A stretch of DNA of 43,875 bases, from assembly GCA_903844135.1 (NCBI GenBank), contig CAIMSN010000109.1:1-43875 (forward strand). The letters are read 5' to 3'. The DNA comes from an uncultured Rhodospirillales bacterium. GTDB lineage: Bacteria > Pseudomonadota > Alphaproteobacteria > Acetobacterales > Acetobacteraceae. The translations under genes were made by a program, and so were the position numbers. The notes beneath the pieces were generated by a model. That model searched no databases. It worked only from the letters and a program-made list of their open reading frames with translations, and was not told where the DNA came from. Below, piece after piece: positions 8,796 to 17,959 of this stretch. How positions within the stretch are numbered: position 1 is the stretch's first letter; each line of letters starts with the position of its first letter.

Positions 8796-9778
8796 CACCG
8801 TCCCTCCCAATCCGGTCCGCCGAGCGCCCATGACAGCAGGCCCTTCTGCGCGTGCAGACGGTTCTCTGCCTCGTCGAACACCACCGACCAGCGCCCGTCG
8901 ATCACCGCGTCGCTGACCTCCTCGCCGCGATGCGCCGGCAGGCAGTGCATGAACAGCGCGTCCGGCGCCGCCCGCTCCATCAGCGCGGTGTCGACGCGAT
9001 AGGCCTCCAGGCGGGTATGCCGGTTCTCGGTCGGATCGTCCGACATGCTGACCCAGGTATCGGTCACCACGCAGGCCGCGCCGGCGACCGCCTCGTTCGG
9101 GTCGGAGACCAGCGCGATCCGCCCGGCGGCGCCGCCGGCGATCTCCCGCGCCGCCCAGTCCAGCACCGCGTCGGACGGCATCAGGTCCGGCGGTGTCGCC
9201 AGGTTGAGGGTGAAGCCGAACCGGATCGCCGCCTCGATCCAGCTCGCGGCGACATTGTTGCCGTCGCCGCACCAGGCGATCGTGCGGCCCGCGATCGGTC
9301 CCCGATGCTCCTCGAAGGTCATGATGTCGGCGAGCAACTGCACCGGATGCGACCGCGCGGTGAGGCCGTTGATCACCGGGATCCCGGCATGCGCGGCGAG
9401 CTCGTGCAGCTTGGCCGGGTCGTCGGTACGCAGCACCAGCCCGTCCAGGAACCGCGACAGCACGCGCGCCGTGTCGGCGATGGTCTCGCCACGGCCGAGC
9501 TGCATGTCGCGCGGGCTCAGCACCACCACCTCGCCGCCGAGCTGGCGCATCGCCACATCGAACGACACCCGGGTGCGGGTGGAGGGCTTCTCCATCATCA
9601 GCCCGAGCGTCAGACCGGCCAGCGGCCGCGGCGCCCGCGCGTCGCGCGGGACCGGTTTCAGGCGCCGGCCCGCCTCCAGGATGGCGCGCAGCAGGCCGGG
9701 CTCGAAATCGCGCAGGTCGAGGAAGTGGCGCGGCGCGTTCGCGGCAACGGCCGGCCGGTCGCGGATCGCGGCGCTCAC
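8795..9778 (-). CDS. argF: Ornithine carbamoyltransferase
   Basis: 327 residues. Catalyses carbamoyl phosphate + ornithine to citrulline in arginine synthesis. The carbamoyl-phosphate loop STRTR is at 66-70, HPVQ at 144-147 and HCLP at 278-281, and the C-terminus has the conserved [14 protein letters not shown]. The GTG start at 9778 overlaps the argD stop by two bases (GTGA), the expected coupled arrangement. The ornithine-binding SMG loop reads SMSD here (244-247), so the usual Gly is Ser. Family identity is not in doubt; that substitution is noted separately. Confidence 0.95.
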   Translation of the reverse strand: MSAAIRDRPAVAANAPRHFLDLRDFEPGLLRAILEAGRRLKPVPRDARAPRPLAGLTLGLMMEKPSTRTRVSFDVAMRQLGGEVVVLSPRDMQLGRGETIADTARVLSRFLDGLVLRTDDPAKLHELAAHAGIPVINGLTARSHPVQLLADIMTFEEHRGPIAGRTIAWCGDGNNVAASWIEAAIRFGFTLNLATPPDLMPSDAVLDWAAREIAGGAAGRIALVSDPNEAVAGAACVVTDTWVSMSDDPTENRHTRLEAYRVDTALMERAAPDALFMHCLPAHRGEEVSDAVIDGRWSVVFDEAENRLHAQKGLLSWALGGPDWEGR

Positions 9779-10998
9779 GAGGCGGCCGCCTGCAGCCTGC
9801 GCGCCTCCTGGCGCCGCGGCCGGACACGCTCCGCCGCGCGCGACAGGCGCGCCGCCGCCTCGCGGCATTCCGCGTCGTCGACCACCAGGGGCGGCACCAC
9901 CCGCAGCACGTCGTCGCCGGCGCCGACGGTGAGCAGGTGCTCCTGCAGCGCCGCCTGCTGGATCTCGGCCACCGGCACCCTGCATTTCAGTCCGAGCATC
10001 AGCCCGGGGGCGCTCTCGTGGCCGCGCACCGTCTCGAACACGTCCGGACGCTCCTCGACCAGCGCCTGCAGCGCCGCCTTCAGGGTGCGGCCGCGCGCGG
10101 CGACGTGATCGAGGAAACCTGGCTCCAGCACCACGTCCAGCACCGCGTTGCCGGCGGCGCAGGCCAGCGGATTGCCGCCGAAGGTGGTGCCGTGCGAGCC
10201 GGGGGTGAGATGTCGCGCGACCGCCTCGGTGGCCAGGATCGCGCCGAGCGGGAACCCGCCGCCAATCCCCTTCGCGGTCGAGACCACGTCGGGGCGGATC
10301 CCGGCCCATTCGTGCGCGAACAGCCTTCCGGTCCGGCCCATGCCGCACTGCACCTCGTCCAGCCCGAGCAGCAGGCCGTACTCGTCGCAGGCGGCGCGCA
10401 GCTCCTGCAGGAACCGCACCGTCGCCGCGTTGACCCCGCTCTCGCCCTGGATCGGCTCGATCATGATGCCGGCGGTATCCGGCCCGATCGCGTCGCGCAC
10501 CGCGTTCATGTTGTTGAGCGGCACGTGGTCGAAACCGGGCGCCGGCTCGCCGAAGCCGGAGAGATACTTGGCGTTGCCGGTGGCCGACAGCATCGCCAGC
10601 GTGCGGCCGTGAAACGCGCCGTCGAAGCAGATGATCCGCGTGCGCTCCGCATGGCCGGTGGCGGCCTGGGCGCGGCGCATCATCTTGACCATGCCCTCGT
10701 TGGCCTCCGCCCCCGAGTTGCAGAAGAACACGCTGTCGGCGAACGACGCGTCGACCAGCCGCGCCGCCAGGCGCTCGGCCTGCGGCACCCGGTACAGGTT
10801 CGAGACGTGCATTACCCGGCCGGCCTGCGCGGCGATCGCGGCGACCAGCCTGGGGTGGTTGTGACCGAGCGAGGAGGTGGCGATGCCGGCGCCGAAATCG
10901 AGGAAACGTCGCTGGTCGACCGTATACAGCCAGGCGCCCTCGCCACGCTCGAAGGCGAGGTCGGCACGGTTGTAGGTCGGCATCAGCGGGGCGATCAT
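9775..10998 (-). CDS. argD: Acetylornithine aminotransferase
   Basis: 407 residues, class-III PLP-dependent aminotransferase. NSGAEANE is at 94-101, the PLP-phosphate region [12 protein letters not shown] follows, Asp214 lies in LGLDEVQ, and the Schiff-base lysine is Lys243 in [19 protein letters not shown] follows. It converts N-acetylglutamate semialdehyde to acetylornithine in arginine synthesis and may also act on succinyldiaminopimelate, as in other bacteria. The ATG at 10998 has GAGGAGA about eight bases upstream. It is the first gene of the argD-argF-(107 aa) run, with hslO after a 77-bp gap. Confidence 0.95.
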   Translation of the reverse strand: MIAPLMPTYNRADLAFERGEGAWLYTVDQRRFLDFGAGIATSSLGHNHPRLVAAIAAQAGRVMHVSNLYRVPQAERLAARLVDASFADSVFFCNSGAEANEGMVKMMRRAQAATGHAERTRIICFDGAFHGRTLAMLSATGNAKYLSGFGEPAPGFDHVPLNNMNAVRDAIGPDTAGIMIEPIQGESGVNAATVRFLQELRAACDEYGLLLGLDEVQCGMGRTGRLFAHEWAGIRPDVVSTAKGIGGGFPLGAILATEAVARHLTPGSHGTTFGGNPLACAAGNAVLDVVLEPGFLDHVAARGRTLKAALQALVEERPDVFETVRGHESAPGLMLGLKCRVPVAEIQQAALQEHLLTVGAGDDVLRVVPPLVVDDAECREAAARLSRAAERVRPRRQEARRLQAAAS

Positions 10999-11117
10999 GA
11001 TCGGCTGGTCTCCTCGCGCGGAGCGTGTCCGCGAGGGCGTCGGATATGGAAACGATGGGTGGAGCGCGAGACTGCCGGTCGCGACGGACTCAAGTCAAAC
11101 CGAGTTTATGCGTCCCG

Positions 11118-11143
11118 GGTCTGTGTGCCAGGTCTGTGTATCG
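11118..11143. repeat. 13-bp imperfect direct repeat upstream of recX
   Basis: Two copies with period 13, at 11118-11130 and 11131-11143, share GGTCTGTGT. They lie in the 199-bp spacer between argD and recX. Function unknown; this may be another chance tandem duplication of the type seen elsewhere in the window. Confidence 0.6.
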
Positions 11144-11197
11144 CGGGGGGTGCGATCCCGCCGGACGGGTTATGTTGAAGGGTGTGATGACGGCGCG

Positions 11198-11875
11198 ATG
11201 ACCGACGACGCGAAACCGGGTGGGACGAAGGCCGGGCGTGCGCCCGGTCCGGGGGGCCCGGCGGCCTCTCGCCGGCAGCGCCCGGCCGGGCCGATACCGC
11301 CCGGCCCGGCGCCGCAGACGGCAAGCCTGCGCGAGGCGGCGCTGGCGCATCTGGCCAGGTTCGCCGCCACCAGGGCGGTGCTGGTCAGGGTGCTCGACCG
11401 CCGCATCTTGCGCTGGAGCCGCCGCGCGCTCGATTTCGGCGTCGATCCGGACCAGGTCGCCGCCCGGATGGCGGAGGCGAAACAGGCCGCGCGCGCGGTC
11501 GCCGCGGCGCTGGTCGCCGCCGGCGTGCTCGACGACGCGTCGTTCGCCGCGGCGCGCACCCGCTCGCTGTCGCGCGGCGGCCGGTCGCGACGGGCGATCG
11601 GCGCGCATCTCGCCCAGCGCGGCGTGGCGCCGGACCTGGTCGAGTCCGCGCTGGAGCAGGCGGCCGGCTCCGATCTCGCCTCGGCCCTGCTGCAGGCGCG
11701 GCGGCGCAGGATCGGCCCGTTCGGTCCGCCCGGCGCGCGCGACGATCCGGCCGCCCGGCAGAAGGCGCTCGGCGCCCTGGCGAGGGCCGGCTTCGATCGC
11801 GACACCGCTGAACGGGCGCTCGATGCCGACCCGGAGGAGGCCGAGCGCATCGTGCTCGCCCGCCATGCGCTCTGA
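11198..11875 (+). CDS. recX: RecX-family regulatory protein
   Basis: 225 residues from ATG at 11198. The first ~45 residues are Pro/Gly/Arg-rich and probably disordered. The rest is an all-helical protein with the RecX three-helix repeat pattern, clearest at GVLDDASFAAARTRSLSRGGRSRRAIGAHL split over the middle repeat, followed by a helix starting GVAPDLVESAL. RecX proteins bind RecA filaments and limit recombinase activity. recA is not in the window, so control cannot be inferred from context. The family match rests on pattern rather than a single catalytic motif, so some doubt remains. Confidence 0.75.
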   Translation: MTDDAKPGGTKAGRAPGPGGPAASRRQRPAGPIPPGPAPQTASLREAALAHLARFAATRAVLVRVLDRRILRWSRRALDFGVDPDQVAARMAEAKQAARAVAAALVAAGVLDDASFAAARTRSLSRGGRSRRAIGAHLAQRGVAPDLVESALEQAAGSDLASALLQARRRRIGPFGPPGARDDPAARQKALGALARAGFDRDTAERALDADPEEAERIVLARHAL

Positions 11876-12013
11876 GACGGCCGGGCCAGCCGGTGGGCGG
11901 CCACGATCAATCAGCGCTTGCATGGTGCGGCGGACGGTTCCATGTCGTAACCGCGCGCAGCGGGTGGTCGCAGGGCGCATGAACCGCGCGCGAGCAGCGG
12001 GAATGAGGATGTC

Positions 12014-12328
12014 ATGGGTAGCTTGAGCATCTGGCACTGGCTGATCGTACTGGCCGTCGTGCTTGTCCTGTTCGGTGGAAGCAGCAAGATCAGTAACCTG
12101 ATGGGCGACTTCGCAAAGGGCATCAAGTCGTTCAAGAAGAACATGGGCGAGGACGAGTCCATGGAGCACGGGCCGAACCAGCCGGGTGCCCCGGTCCCCC
12201 CCCTGGTCGGCCAGCAGTCCGCCTACCAGAACCCGTCCTATCCGCCGCAGCCGGCCGCCCAGCCGACCTACGGCCAGCCCAACCCGCAGGCGGCGCCGCC
12301 GGTCGAGCCGGCGCGCCATCCGAGCTGA
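12014..12328 (+). CDS. tatA: Sec-independent translocase subunit TatA
   Basis: 104 residues. One N-terminal membrane helix ([18 protein letters not shown]) is followed by the hinge and amphipathic helix with [15 protein letters not shown], the TatA hallmark. The C-terminal ~55 residues are Pro/Gln/Ala-rich and disordered. TatA oligomers form the conducting part of the twin-arginine pathway that moves folded proteins across the inner membrane. tatB and tatC do not follow; the next gene is mtnD, so tatA stands alone here. GAGGATGTC precedes the ATG. A perfect 9-bp hairpin lies just after the stop. Confidence 0.93.
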   Translation: MGSLSIWHWLIVLAVVLVLFGGSSKISNLMGDFAKGIKSFKKNMGEDESMEHGPNQPGAPVPPLVGQQSAYQNPSYPPQPAAQPTYGQPNPQAAPPVEPARHPS

Positions 12329-12333
12329 GCGCC

Positions 12334-12354
12334 GGCCGGGACGGTGTCCCGGCC
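12334..12354 (+). terminator. Hairpin after tatA
   Basis: A perfect 9-bp G/C-rich stem (12334-12342 with 12346-12354) and a GGT loop, starting 6 bp after the tatA stop, followed by a C/T-rich run rather than a strict T tract. It is a likely terminator or transcript-end stabiliser separating tatA from mtnD. Confidence 0.6.
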
Positions 12355-12399
12355 CCCTCCTTCTCTGACGCGCCGCGGGCGCGACTGGACCCTGCGACG

Positions 12400-12948
12400 A
12401 TGAGCCTGCTGACCGTCTATGACGAATCGACCCCCGGAACGCCCCTGCTCACCGCGCAGGACGCCCCGACCATCGCCCGCGAGCTCGCCGCCATCGGCGT
12501 CCGGTTCGAGCGCTGGGAGTCGCCGGTGACGCTCGCCGACGATGCCGATTCCGACGCCGTGCTGGCCGCCTACCGTCCCTATCTCGACCGGCTGATGGGG
12601 GAGAGCGGTGCCGGCACCGCCGACGTGATCCGCATCGACGCCGACACCCCGAACAAGCCGGCGCTGCGGGCCAGGTTCCTGTCCGAGCATACCCACAGCG
12701 AGGACGAGGTGCGGTTCTTCGTGCGCGGTGAGGGCAGCTTCATCCTGCATGTCGAGGGCCGGGTGTACGACGCGCACTGCACCCGGGGCGACCTGATCTC
12801 GGTGCCGACCGGCATCAGGCACTGGTTCGATGCCGGCGAGAACCCGGACGTGACCGCGCTGCGCGTCTTCACCGACACCACCGGCTGGGTCGCGCACTAT
12901 ACCGGCGACCCGATCGCCGAGCGGTTCCCGGCCCGCTTCGCGCTCTGA
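12400..12948 (+). CDS. mtnD: Acireductone dioxygenase
   Basis: 182-residue cupin. The metal ligands are visible as His97, His99 and Glu103 in EHTHSEDE and His141 in IRHWFDAG, matching the known His/His/Glu/His set. It acts in the methionine salvage pathway on the acireductone made by MtnC; the bound metal (Fe or Ni) decides whether the ketoacid precursor of methionine or an off-pathway product is formed. The stop overlaps the mtnC start in TGATG, so the pair is coupled. The ribosome binding site is weak. Confidence 0.94.
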   Translation: MSLLTVYDESTPGTPLLTAQDAPTIARELAAIGVRFERWESPVTLADDADSDAVLAAYRPYLDRLMGESGAGTADVIRIDADTPNKPALRARFLSEHTHSEDEVRFFVRGEGSFILHVEGRVYDAHCTRGDLISVPTGIRHWFDAGENPDVTALRVFTDTTGWVAHYTGDPIAERFPARFAL

Positions 12949-13649
12949 TGCCGACACCGGGGCTGGTGCTCACCGATATCGAGGGCACCACGACGCCGAT
13001 CGCCTTCGTGCATCGGGTGCTGTTCCCGCATGCCCGCGCCGCCCTGCCGGCGCTGGTCGGCAGGCGGTCCGAGGAGAAGCCGGTCGCCGATGCTCTGGCC
13101 GAGATCGCCCGCCGCGCGCCCGGCGCCGATCCGCTGACGCAGTTGCTGTCCTGGATGGACCAGGACGCCAAGATCACCCCGCTGAAGACGCTGCAGGGCC
13201 TGACCTGGCGCGACGGCTACGAATCCGGCCTGCTCAAGGGCGAGTTCTATCCCGACGTGCCGCCTGCCCTGCGGCGCTGGCGCGCGGGCGGTGTCAGGCT
13301 CGCGGTCTACTCCTCCGGCTCCGAGGAAGCGCAGCGCCTCATCTTCGGCCACGGTCCGGATGGCGATCTCTCGCCGCTGTTCGACGGCTTCTTCGACACC
13401 GGGATCGGCGCCAAGCGCGAGGCGCAGAGCTACCGCGCCATCGCCCGCGCGCTCGATCTGCCGGCGGGCGACATCCTGTTCCTGTCCGACGTCGAGGCGG
13501 AGCTGGATGCGGCCGCGTCGGCCGGGCTGCTGACCTGCCAGCTTGTGCGCGCCGAGGACGGAACCGTCGCCGGCACGCACCATCCGGTCGCCGAGACCTT
13601 CGACCGGGTCGCGGCGCGGTTCGGTCTGCCGGAGGCGGACCGCGCATGA
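12948..13649 (+). CDS. mtnC: Enolase-phosphatase E1 (methionine salvage)
   Basis: 233-residue HAD-family enzyme. The motif DIEGTT puts the nucleophile at Asp10 and the E1-specific Glu at 12; YSSGS is motif II and SDVEAELDAA is the C-terminal acidic motif. It enolises and dephosphorylates 2,3-diketo-5-methylthiopentyl-1-phosphate to acireductone, the substrate of MtnD. It overlaps mtnD upstream and ribF downstream (ATGA), so three genes are translated as one block. mtnB and the earlier salvage genes are not in the window. Confidence 0.93.
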   Translation: MPTPGLVLTDIEGTTTPIAFVHRVLFPHARAALPALVGRRSEEKPVADALAEIARRAPGADPLTQLLSWMDQDAKITPLKTLQGLTWRDGYESGLLKGEFYPDVPPALRRWRAGGVRLAVYSSGSEEAQRLIFGHGPDGDLSPLFDGFFDTGIGAKREAQSYRAIARALDLPAGDILFLSDVEAELDAAASAGLLTCQLVRAEDGTVAGTHHPVAETFDRVAARFGLPEADRA

Positions 13650-14575
13650 CCGCGCTGCACACCGACTGGCGGGCGGTGCCGCAGGCCGCGCGCGGCGTGA
13701 TCCTGGCGCTGGGCAATTTCGACGGCGTCCATCGTGGCCATGCGCATCTGCTGCGCGCGCTGCATGCCGCGCGCCCCGACCGCGCGCTCGGCGTGCTGAC
13801 CTTCGAGCCGCACCCGCGCGAGCTGTTCCGCCCCGACGACGCGCCGTTCCGACTGACCCTGTCCGGAGAACGGCGCGACGCGCTGCACGCGCTCGGCGTC
13901 GCGCACGTGTTCGAGATCCCGTTCGACCGCGCCTTCTCCGAGCTGCCGGCGGAGCGGTTCGTCGCCGACGTGCTGGCCGGCGGGATCGGCGCCGTGCATC
14001 TCGCCTGCGGCGCCGACTTCGCCTACGGCCATCGTCGCGGCGGCGACGTGCGCACCCTGGCCACGCAGGCCGAGGCGCTCGGCATCGGCCTGACGGTGGT
14101 GCCGGCGCTGGCCGATGCCGGCGGCCCGTTCTCCTCGACCCGGATCCGTCGCGCGCTGCTGGACGGCTATCCGGAACGCGCCACGGAAGAGCTCGGCCGT
14201 CCCTGGGCGGTGCGGGGCGCGGTCTGCCACGGCGACAAGCGCGGCCGCCTGCTCGGCTTCCCGACCGCCAACATCCGTCTCGGCCGCCATCTCGAGCCGG
14301 CGCGCGGCGTCTATGCGGTGACGGTCCGGCTGCCGGACGGCGCGCTGCGGTCCGGCGTCGCCAATATCGGCCGCCGCCCCACCGTCGCCGACACGCTGGA
14401 GAGCCGGCTCGAGGTCAACCTGTTCGATTTCGACGGCGATCTCTACGGCCAGGAACTGTCGGTCTCGCTGCACACGCTGCTGCGCGCCGAGCGCAAGTTC
14501 GACGGTCTGGACGCGCTGAAGGCGCAGATCGCGCTCGACGCCGCCTGGGCACGCGACTACCTGCGCGACCGCTGA
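13646..14575 (+). CDS. ribF: Bifunctional riboflavin kinase / FAD synthetase
   Basis: 309 residues. The N-terminal adenylyltransferase domain has ALGNFDGVHRGH (about residues 20-31) and SSTRIR; the C-terminal riboflavin kinase domain has GFPTANI. It makes FMN from riboflavin and then FAD. Normal length for the family. The ATG lies inside the end of mtnC, with GGAGG about ten bases upstream, indicating coupling. In many bacteria ribF is next to ileS; here two glycan-related genes (14580-17922) sit between them, which suggests they were inserted into a ribF-ileS-lspA neighbourhood. Confidence 0.95.
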   Translation: MTALHTDWRAVPQAARGVILALGNFDGVHRGHAHLLRALHAARPDRALGVLTFEPHPRELFRPDDAPFRLTLSGERRDALHALGVAHVFEIPFDRAFSELPAERFVADVLAGGIGAVHLACGADFAYGHRRGGDVRTLATQAEALGIGLTVVPALADAGGPFSSTRIRRALLDGYPERATEELGRPWAVRGAVCHGDKRGRLLGFPTANIRLGRHLEPARGVYAVTVRLPDGALRSGVANIGRRPTVADTLESRLEVNLFDFDGDLYGQELSVSLHTLLRAERKFDGLDALKAQIALDAAWARDYLRDR

Positions 14576-14579
14576 GATC

Positions 14580-16748
14580 GTGACGCCGCACGATCCGGGT
14601 CCGATGGCGTGCCGGTCGCCCGAGAGTCCGATGGCGTGCTGGTCGCACGACGATCCGATGGCGTGCTGGTCGCACGACGATCCGATGGCGTGCTGGTCGC
14701 ACGACGAGACATTCCTCTCCGAGTGCCTGGACCGTGCCCGCCGCGTCGATCTGGTCACGATCGACGTGTTCGACACCGCGCTGACCCGCCTGTTCGACAG
14801 CCCGGCCGACCTGTTCGCCGCGGTCGAGCGCACGCTGGCGGCACGGATCGGCGACGACGCCAGCGGCTTCGCCCTGGCGCGGGAGGATGCCGAACGCGCC
14901 GCCAGGATCGCCGCCCGCGACCTGCGCGACGCCGACGAGATCACCTACGAGGCGATCCTGGACCGGCTGCCGGCGCATCTGCCGCGCCTGGCGGCGCATC
15001 GCCAGACCGTCCGGGAGGTCGAGTTCGCCGCCGAGGCGGCCACGCTGCGCGCGGTGCCGGACCTGCGGGAGCTGACCCGCCGCCTGGCCGATGCCGGAAT
15101 CGCCTGCGCCTTCGTCTCCGACATGTATCTCCCGGCCGGCTTCCTCGCCGAGCGCCTGTCGGCCTGCGGCTTCTCCGGCTGGACGGCGCTGCACGTCTCG
15201 TCCGAGACCGGCGCCACCAAGGCCACCGGCCGGCAATGGGCGGTGGTGCGGGCGCATCATCCCGGCGCCGCCATCCTGCATGTCGGCGACGACCAGCATG
15301 CCGACATCGACCTGCCGCGCCGCCACGGCATCGAGACCATGCTCTATGCCCGCGCCCGCTCCGCCCGCCGCTTCGGCCTGCCCTTCACGCCCGCCGTGCT
15401 GCCCTTCTCGATCGCGCGGCGCGACCAGGTGCTGCGCGCCCGTGCCGATCCCGCCGCGATCGAGGACGAACCGGCCTTCTGGACCGGGCTCGGCCGCACC
15501 CTGGGCGGCATCCTGCTCGCCGGCTTCGTCCGCTGGCTCGAAACCCAGGTGGCGCGTCACCGCGTCTCGGCGCTGTATTTCAGCGCCCGCGACGGCTGGC
15601 TGACCCGCCAGGCCTGGCAGGCCTCCGGCGCGCCGGCCCGCACCGGCATCGCCGACCATTACCTGCATGTCGCCCGGCGCCCGTTGAATCTGGCGCGCGG
15701 CTATCTCACCGGCGCGCCGGACCGGCTCGACCAGGCCCTGCTCGGCTTCCTGGCCGGCAGCGACGGCGGCGTGACGGTGCGGGCGGCGCTGCGGCGGGCC
15801 GGGCTGGAGGGCATACCGGCGCTCGAGGCCGACCTGGTCGCCGGCTTCGGCAGCCTCGATTCCAGGCTGGTCTGGCCGGACGGCACCGGCCGTTTCGAGC
15901 ACATCCTGCAGGCGCATGCCGCCGCCGTCCACGGCGCCCTGGCGCACGAGCACGCCGCGCTGATCGGCTATCTGCGCCAGGAAGGCCTGCTTACAGGTGC
16001 AGGCACGCTCGGGCTGGTCGATCTCGGCTGGCACGCCTCGATGCAGCGTTCGCTGCGCACCCTGATCGACGCCGAACGGCCGGTGGACGACCCGGTGGCG
16101 CTGCACGGTTTCTATTACGGGCTCTGGCCGCCGGCGATGGGCAACCGCTACGCCGCCGGCCCGGCCGATGCCGCCTTCGCCTCGGATTTCCGCGCCGCCG
16201 AGAGCCAGAGCGCGGTGCATGACGCGGTGGAGATCCTCGAGGAGCTGCATACCGCGCCGCACGGCACCGTGCTGTCCTATCGCAAGGAAGGCGAGCGCTG
16301 GACCCCGATCCTGGCCGACAGCCCCGCCGAGCTGGCGCAGCACGCGCGCGCGACGCGGCATTTCCAGGCCGGCGCGATCGAGACCCTGACCGAGCTGTTC
16401 GCCACCGGACGCTGCGGCACGCTGCGGCTGGACGACATCACCCCGGAGGTGGTCCGGGCCACGCTCGGCGCCATCAGCCTGTCGCCGCAGCAAGACGAGC
16501 TGGCGCATCTCGGCGGCCTCGGCCATTGCGGCACCTTCGACCATACCCGCTTCGAGACCCTGATTCCGGACGGCCTGCCGGACGACGCCGAATCCCGCAC
16601 CCTGGCGCTGATGCGCGCCGGCTGGCGCAGCGGCACGGTGATGCGCTGGGTGGAACGCGCGTCGCCGGAACAGTCCGCGCCGCTGCGCGCCTGGATCCGC
16701 CACATGATGCCGCATTACGGCGAGCGGGTGATGCGCCGGTTCGGCTAG
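14580..16748 (+). CDS. HAD-superfamily hydrolase-like protein, large
   Basis: Up to 722 residues from GTG at 14580. After a repeat-encoded N-terminus (four copies of a nine-residue unit, PMACWSH core), the HAD motif DVFDTAL (nucleophile Asp62) appears, then a motif II region at FVSDMYLP and the acidic motif HVGDDQHADID. Residues ~300-720 form a second large domain that I do not recognise. It resembles the predicted HAD hydrolases found next to glycosyltransferases in surface polysaccharide loci, which fits the GT2 gene that follows 40 bp later. The start is uncertain: no good Shine-Dalgarno sequence precedes the GTG, and in-frame ATGs occur at 14604, 14631, 14658 and 14685, one per repeat. 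Confidence 0.7.
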   Translation: MTPHDPGPMACRSPESPMACWSHDDPMACWSHDDPMACWSHDETFLSECLDRARRVDLVTIDVFDTALTRLFDSPADLFAAVERTLAARIGDDASGFALAREDAERAARIAARDLRDADEITYEAILDRLPAHLPRLAAHRQTVREVEFAAEAATLRAVPDLRELTRRLADAGIACAFVSDMYLPAGFLAERLSACGFSGWTALHVSSETGATKATGRQWAVVRAHHPGAAILHVGDDQHADIDLPRRHGIETMLYARARSARRFGLPFTPAVLPFSIARRDQVLRARADPAAIEDEPAFWTGLGRTLGGILLAGFVRWLETQVARHRVSALYFSARDGWLTRQAWQASGAPARTGIADHYLHVARRPLNLARGYLTGAPDRLDQALLGFLAGSDGGVTVRAALRRAGLEGIPALEADLVAGFGSLDSRLVWPDGTGRFEHILQAHAAAVHGALAHEHAALIGYLRQEGLLTGAGTLGLVDLGWHASMQRSLRTLIDAERPVDDPVALHGFYYGLWPPAMGNRYAAGPADAAFASDFRAAESQSAVHDAVEILEELHTAPHGTVLSYRKEGERWTPILADSPAELAQHARATRHFQAGAIETLTELFATGRCGTLRLDDITPEVVRATLGAISLSPQQDELAHLGGLGHCGTFDHTRFETLIPDGLPDDAESRTLALMRAGWRSGTVMRWVERASPEQSAPLRAWIRHMMPHYGERVMRRFG
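14598..14705 (+). repeat. 27-bp tandem repeat, four copies
   Basis: Units at 14598-14624, 14625-14651, 14652-14678 and 14679-14705. Copies 3 and 4 are identical, copy 2 differs at the first two bases, and copy 1 is diverged. Each unit encodes nine residues and contains one in-frame ATG, so the repeat multiplies possible start codons of the HAD-family gene. Confidence 0.97.
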
Positions 16749-16788
16749 GCCGGCGACCAGGCCCGATCGTCCCGGTCCCGCCGCGGCC

Positions 16789-17922
16789 GTGGACCCGCAT
16801 TTCGCGACCGCCTATGCAGACGCCATGCAAGAGCCCGCTTATCCGAACAGCCTGGCCAGCCTGACCGACGCCGCCACCCAGGGCGGTGCCCGCGTCGCGA
16901 TCCTGATGCGCACCCGCGACCGTCCGGTGCTGCTGGCCCGGGCGCTGGCCAGCGTGCTGTCGCAGACCCACCAGGACTGGCACCTGCTGCTGGTCAACGA
17001 TGGCGGCGACCCGGTGCCGCTCGACCGTCTGGTCGCGCGCCACGAGACCGGGTTCCAGGGCCGCATCAGCGTGCTGCACCGGCCGGAGAGCCAGGGCATG
17101 GAAGCCGCCTCCAACGCGGCGCTCGACCTGGCCGTCGGCAAAGGCCGGTTCCAGTCCGTCGTCGTGCATGACGACGACGATAGCTGGCACCCGGAGTTCC
17201 TGGCCCGCACCACCGCCTGGCTCGACGCGCCGGAGCATCGCGCCTTCGCCGCGGTGATGACCCATTGGATGGTGGTCCGCGAGCGCATGGATGCCGACGG
17301 GGTGGTCGAGGACGGCCGCGACTGGTCGTTCTTCGACATGCCGGTGCTGCACTATGCGTCGATCCTGCAGCGCAACCGCTTCCCGCCGATCTGCCTGCTG
17401 GTGCGCTGGAGCGTGGTTGAGGCGGCGGGCCGGTTCAACGCGGCGCTGCCGGTGCTGGGCGACTGGGACTACACGCTCCGCATCATGGCGATCGGCGATA
17501 TCGGCGTGCTGCCGGAGCGCCTGGCCTGCTACCATCATCGCGATCCCGGGACCCTGCCGGACTATCTCAACACCGCGGCACCCGGCCGCCACGAGACCCA
17601 GCTCGCGCTCTACCGCAACGCCAGGCTGCGCGCGCTGGCGCAGCGCGATCCCGCCATGCTGCCGCTCGCCGGCGAGCTCGGCGTGCAGGCCGAGCGCTAT
17701 CACGAGCAGGCCGAGCTGCAGCACACCAAGATCCTGGCCAATCTCGACCGCAACGGCCTGTGGGGCCATGCGCGTCACGAGGACCTGCAGCATCGGCTGG
17801 TCCGGGTCGAAGCGGCGCTGGCGCGGATCGAGACCGCGCTGGCTGCGTCCCTCGCGCGGGCGCCGCTCTGGCGCCGCCTCGCCAGGCGCGCGATTGACCG
17901 GCTGCGCCGTCCCTCCGCATAA
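16789..17922 (+). CDS. Family 2 glycosyltransferase
   Basis: 377 residues from GTG at 16789; an ATG at 16825 is an alternative, and neither has a clear ribosome binding site. It is a GT-A fold: ILMRTRDRPVLLARALASVL near residue 38, LLVNDGGD near 67, and the acidic metal/sugar-nucleotide motif VHDDDDSWHPEF with Asp128-131, then DWDYTLRI. No membrane segment is seen; the C-terminal ~50 residues are helical and basic. It probably transfers a sugar to a surface polysaccharide or glycolipid on the cytoplasmic face. Donor and acceptor cannot be read from sequence. It likely works with the preceding HAD-family gene. Confidence 0.85.
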   Translation: MDPHFATAYADAMQEPAYPNSLASLTDAATQGGARVAILMRTRDRPVLLARALASVLSQTHQDWHLLLVNDGGDPVPLDRLVARHETGFQGRISVLHRPESQGMEAASNAALDLAVGKGRFQSVVVHDDDDSWHPEFLARTTAWLDAPEHRAFAAVMTHWMVVRERMDADGVVEDGRDWSFFDMPVLHYASILQRNRFPPICLLVRWSVVEAAGRFNAALPVLGDWDYTLRIMAIGDIGVLPERLACYHHRDPGTLPDYLNTAAPGRHETQLALYRNARLRALAQRDPAMLPLAGELGVQAERYHEQAELQHTKILANLDRNGLWGHARHEDLQHRLVRVEAALARIETALAASLARAPLWRRLARRAIDRLRRPSA

Positions 17923-17959
17923 CCTGCGACGCCCCCGCTTCGGCCCGAAAAGAACCAGA

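Noticed and set aside
14598-14705. Tandem repeats here and at 23719-23798 as possible CRISPR arrays.
   Set aside because: The units are directly adjacent with no spacers and no cas genes are present.
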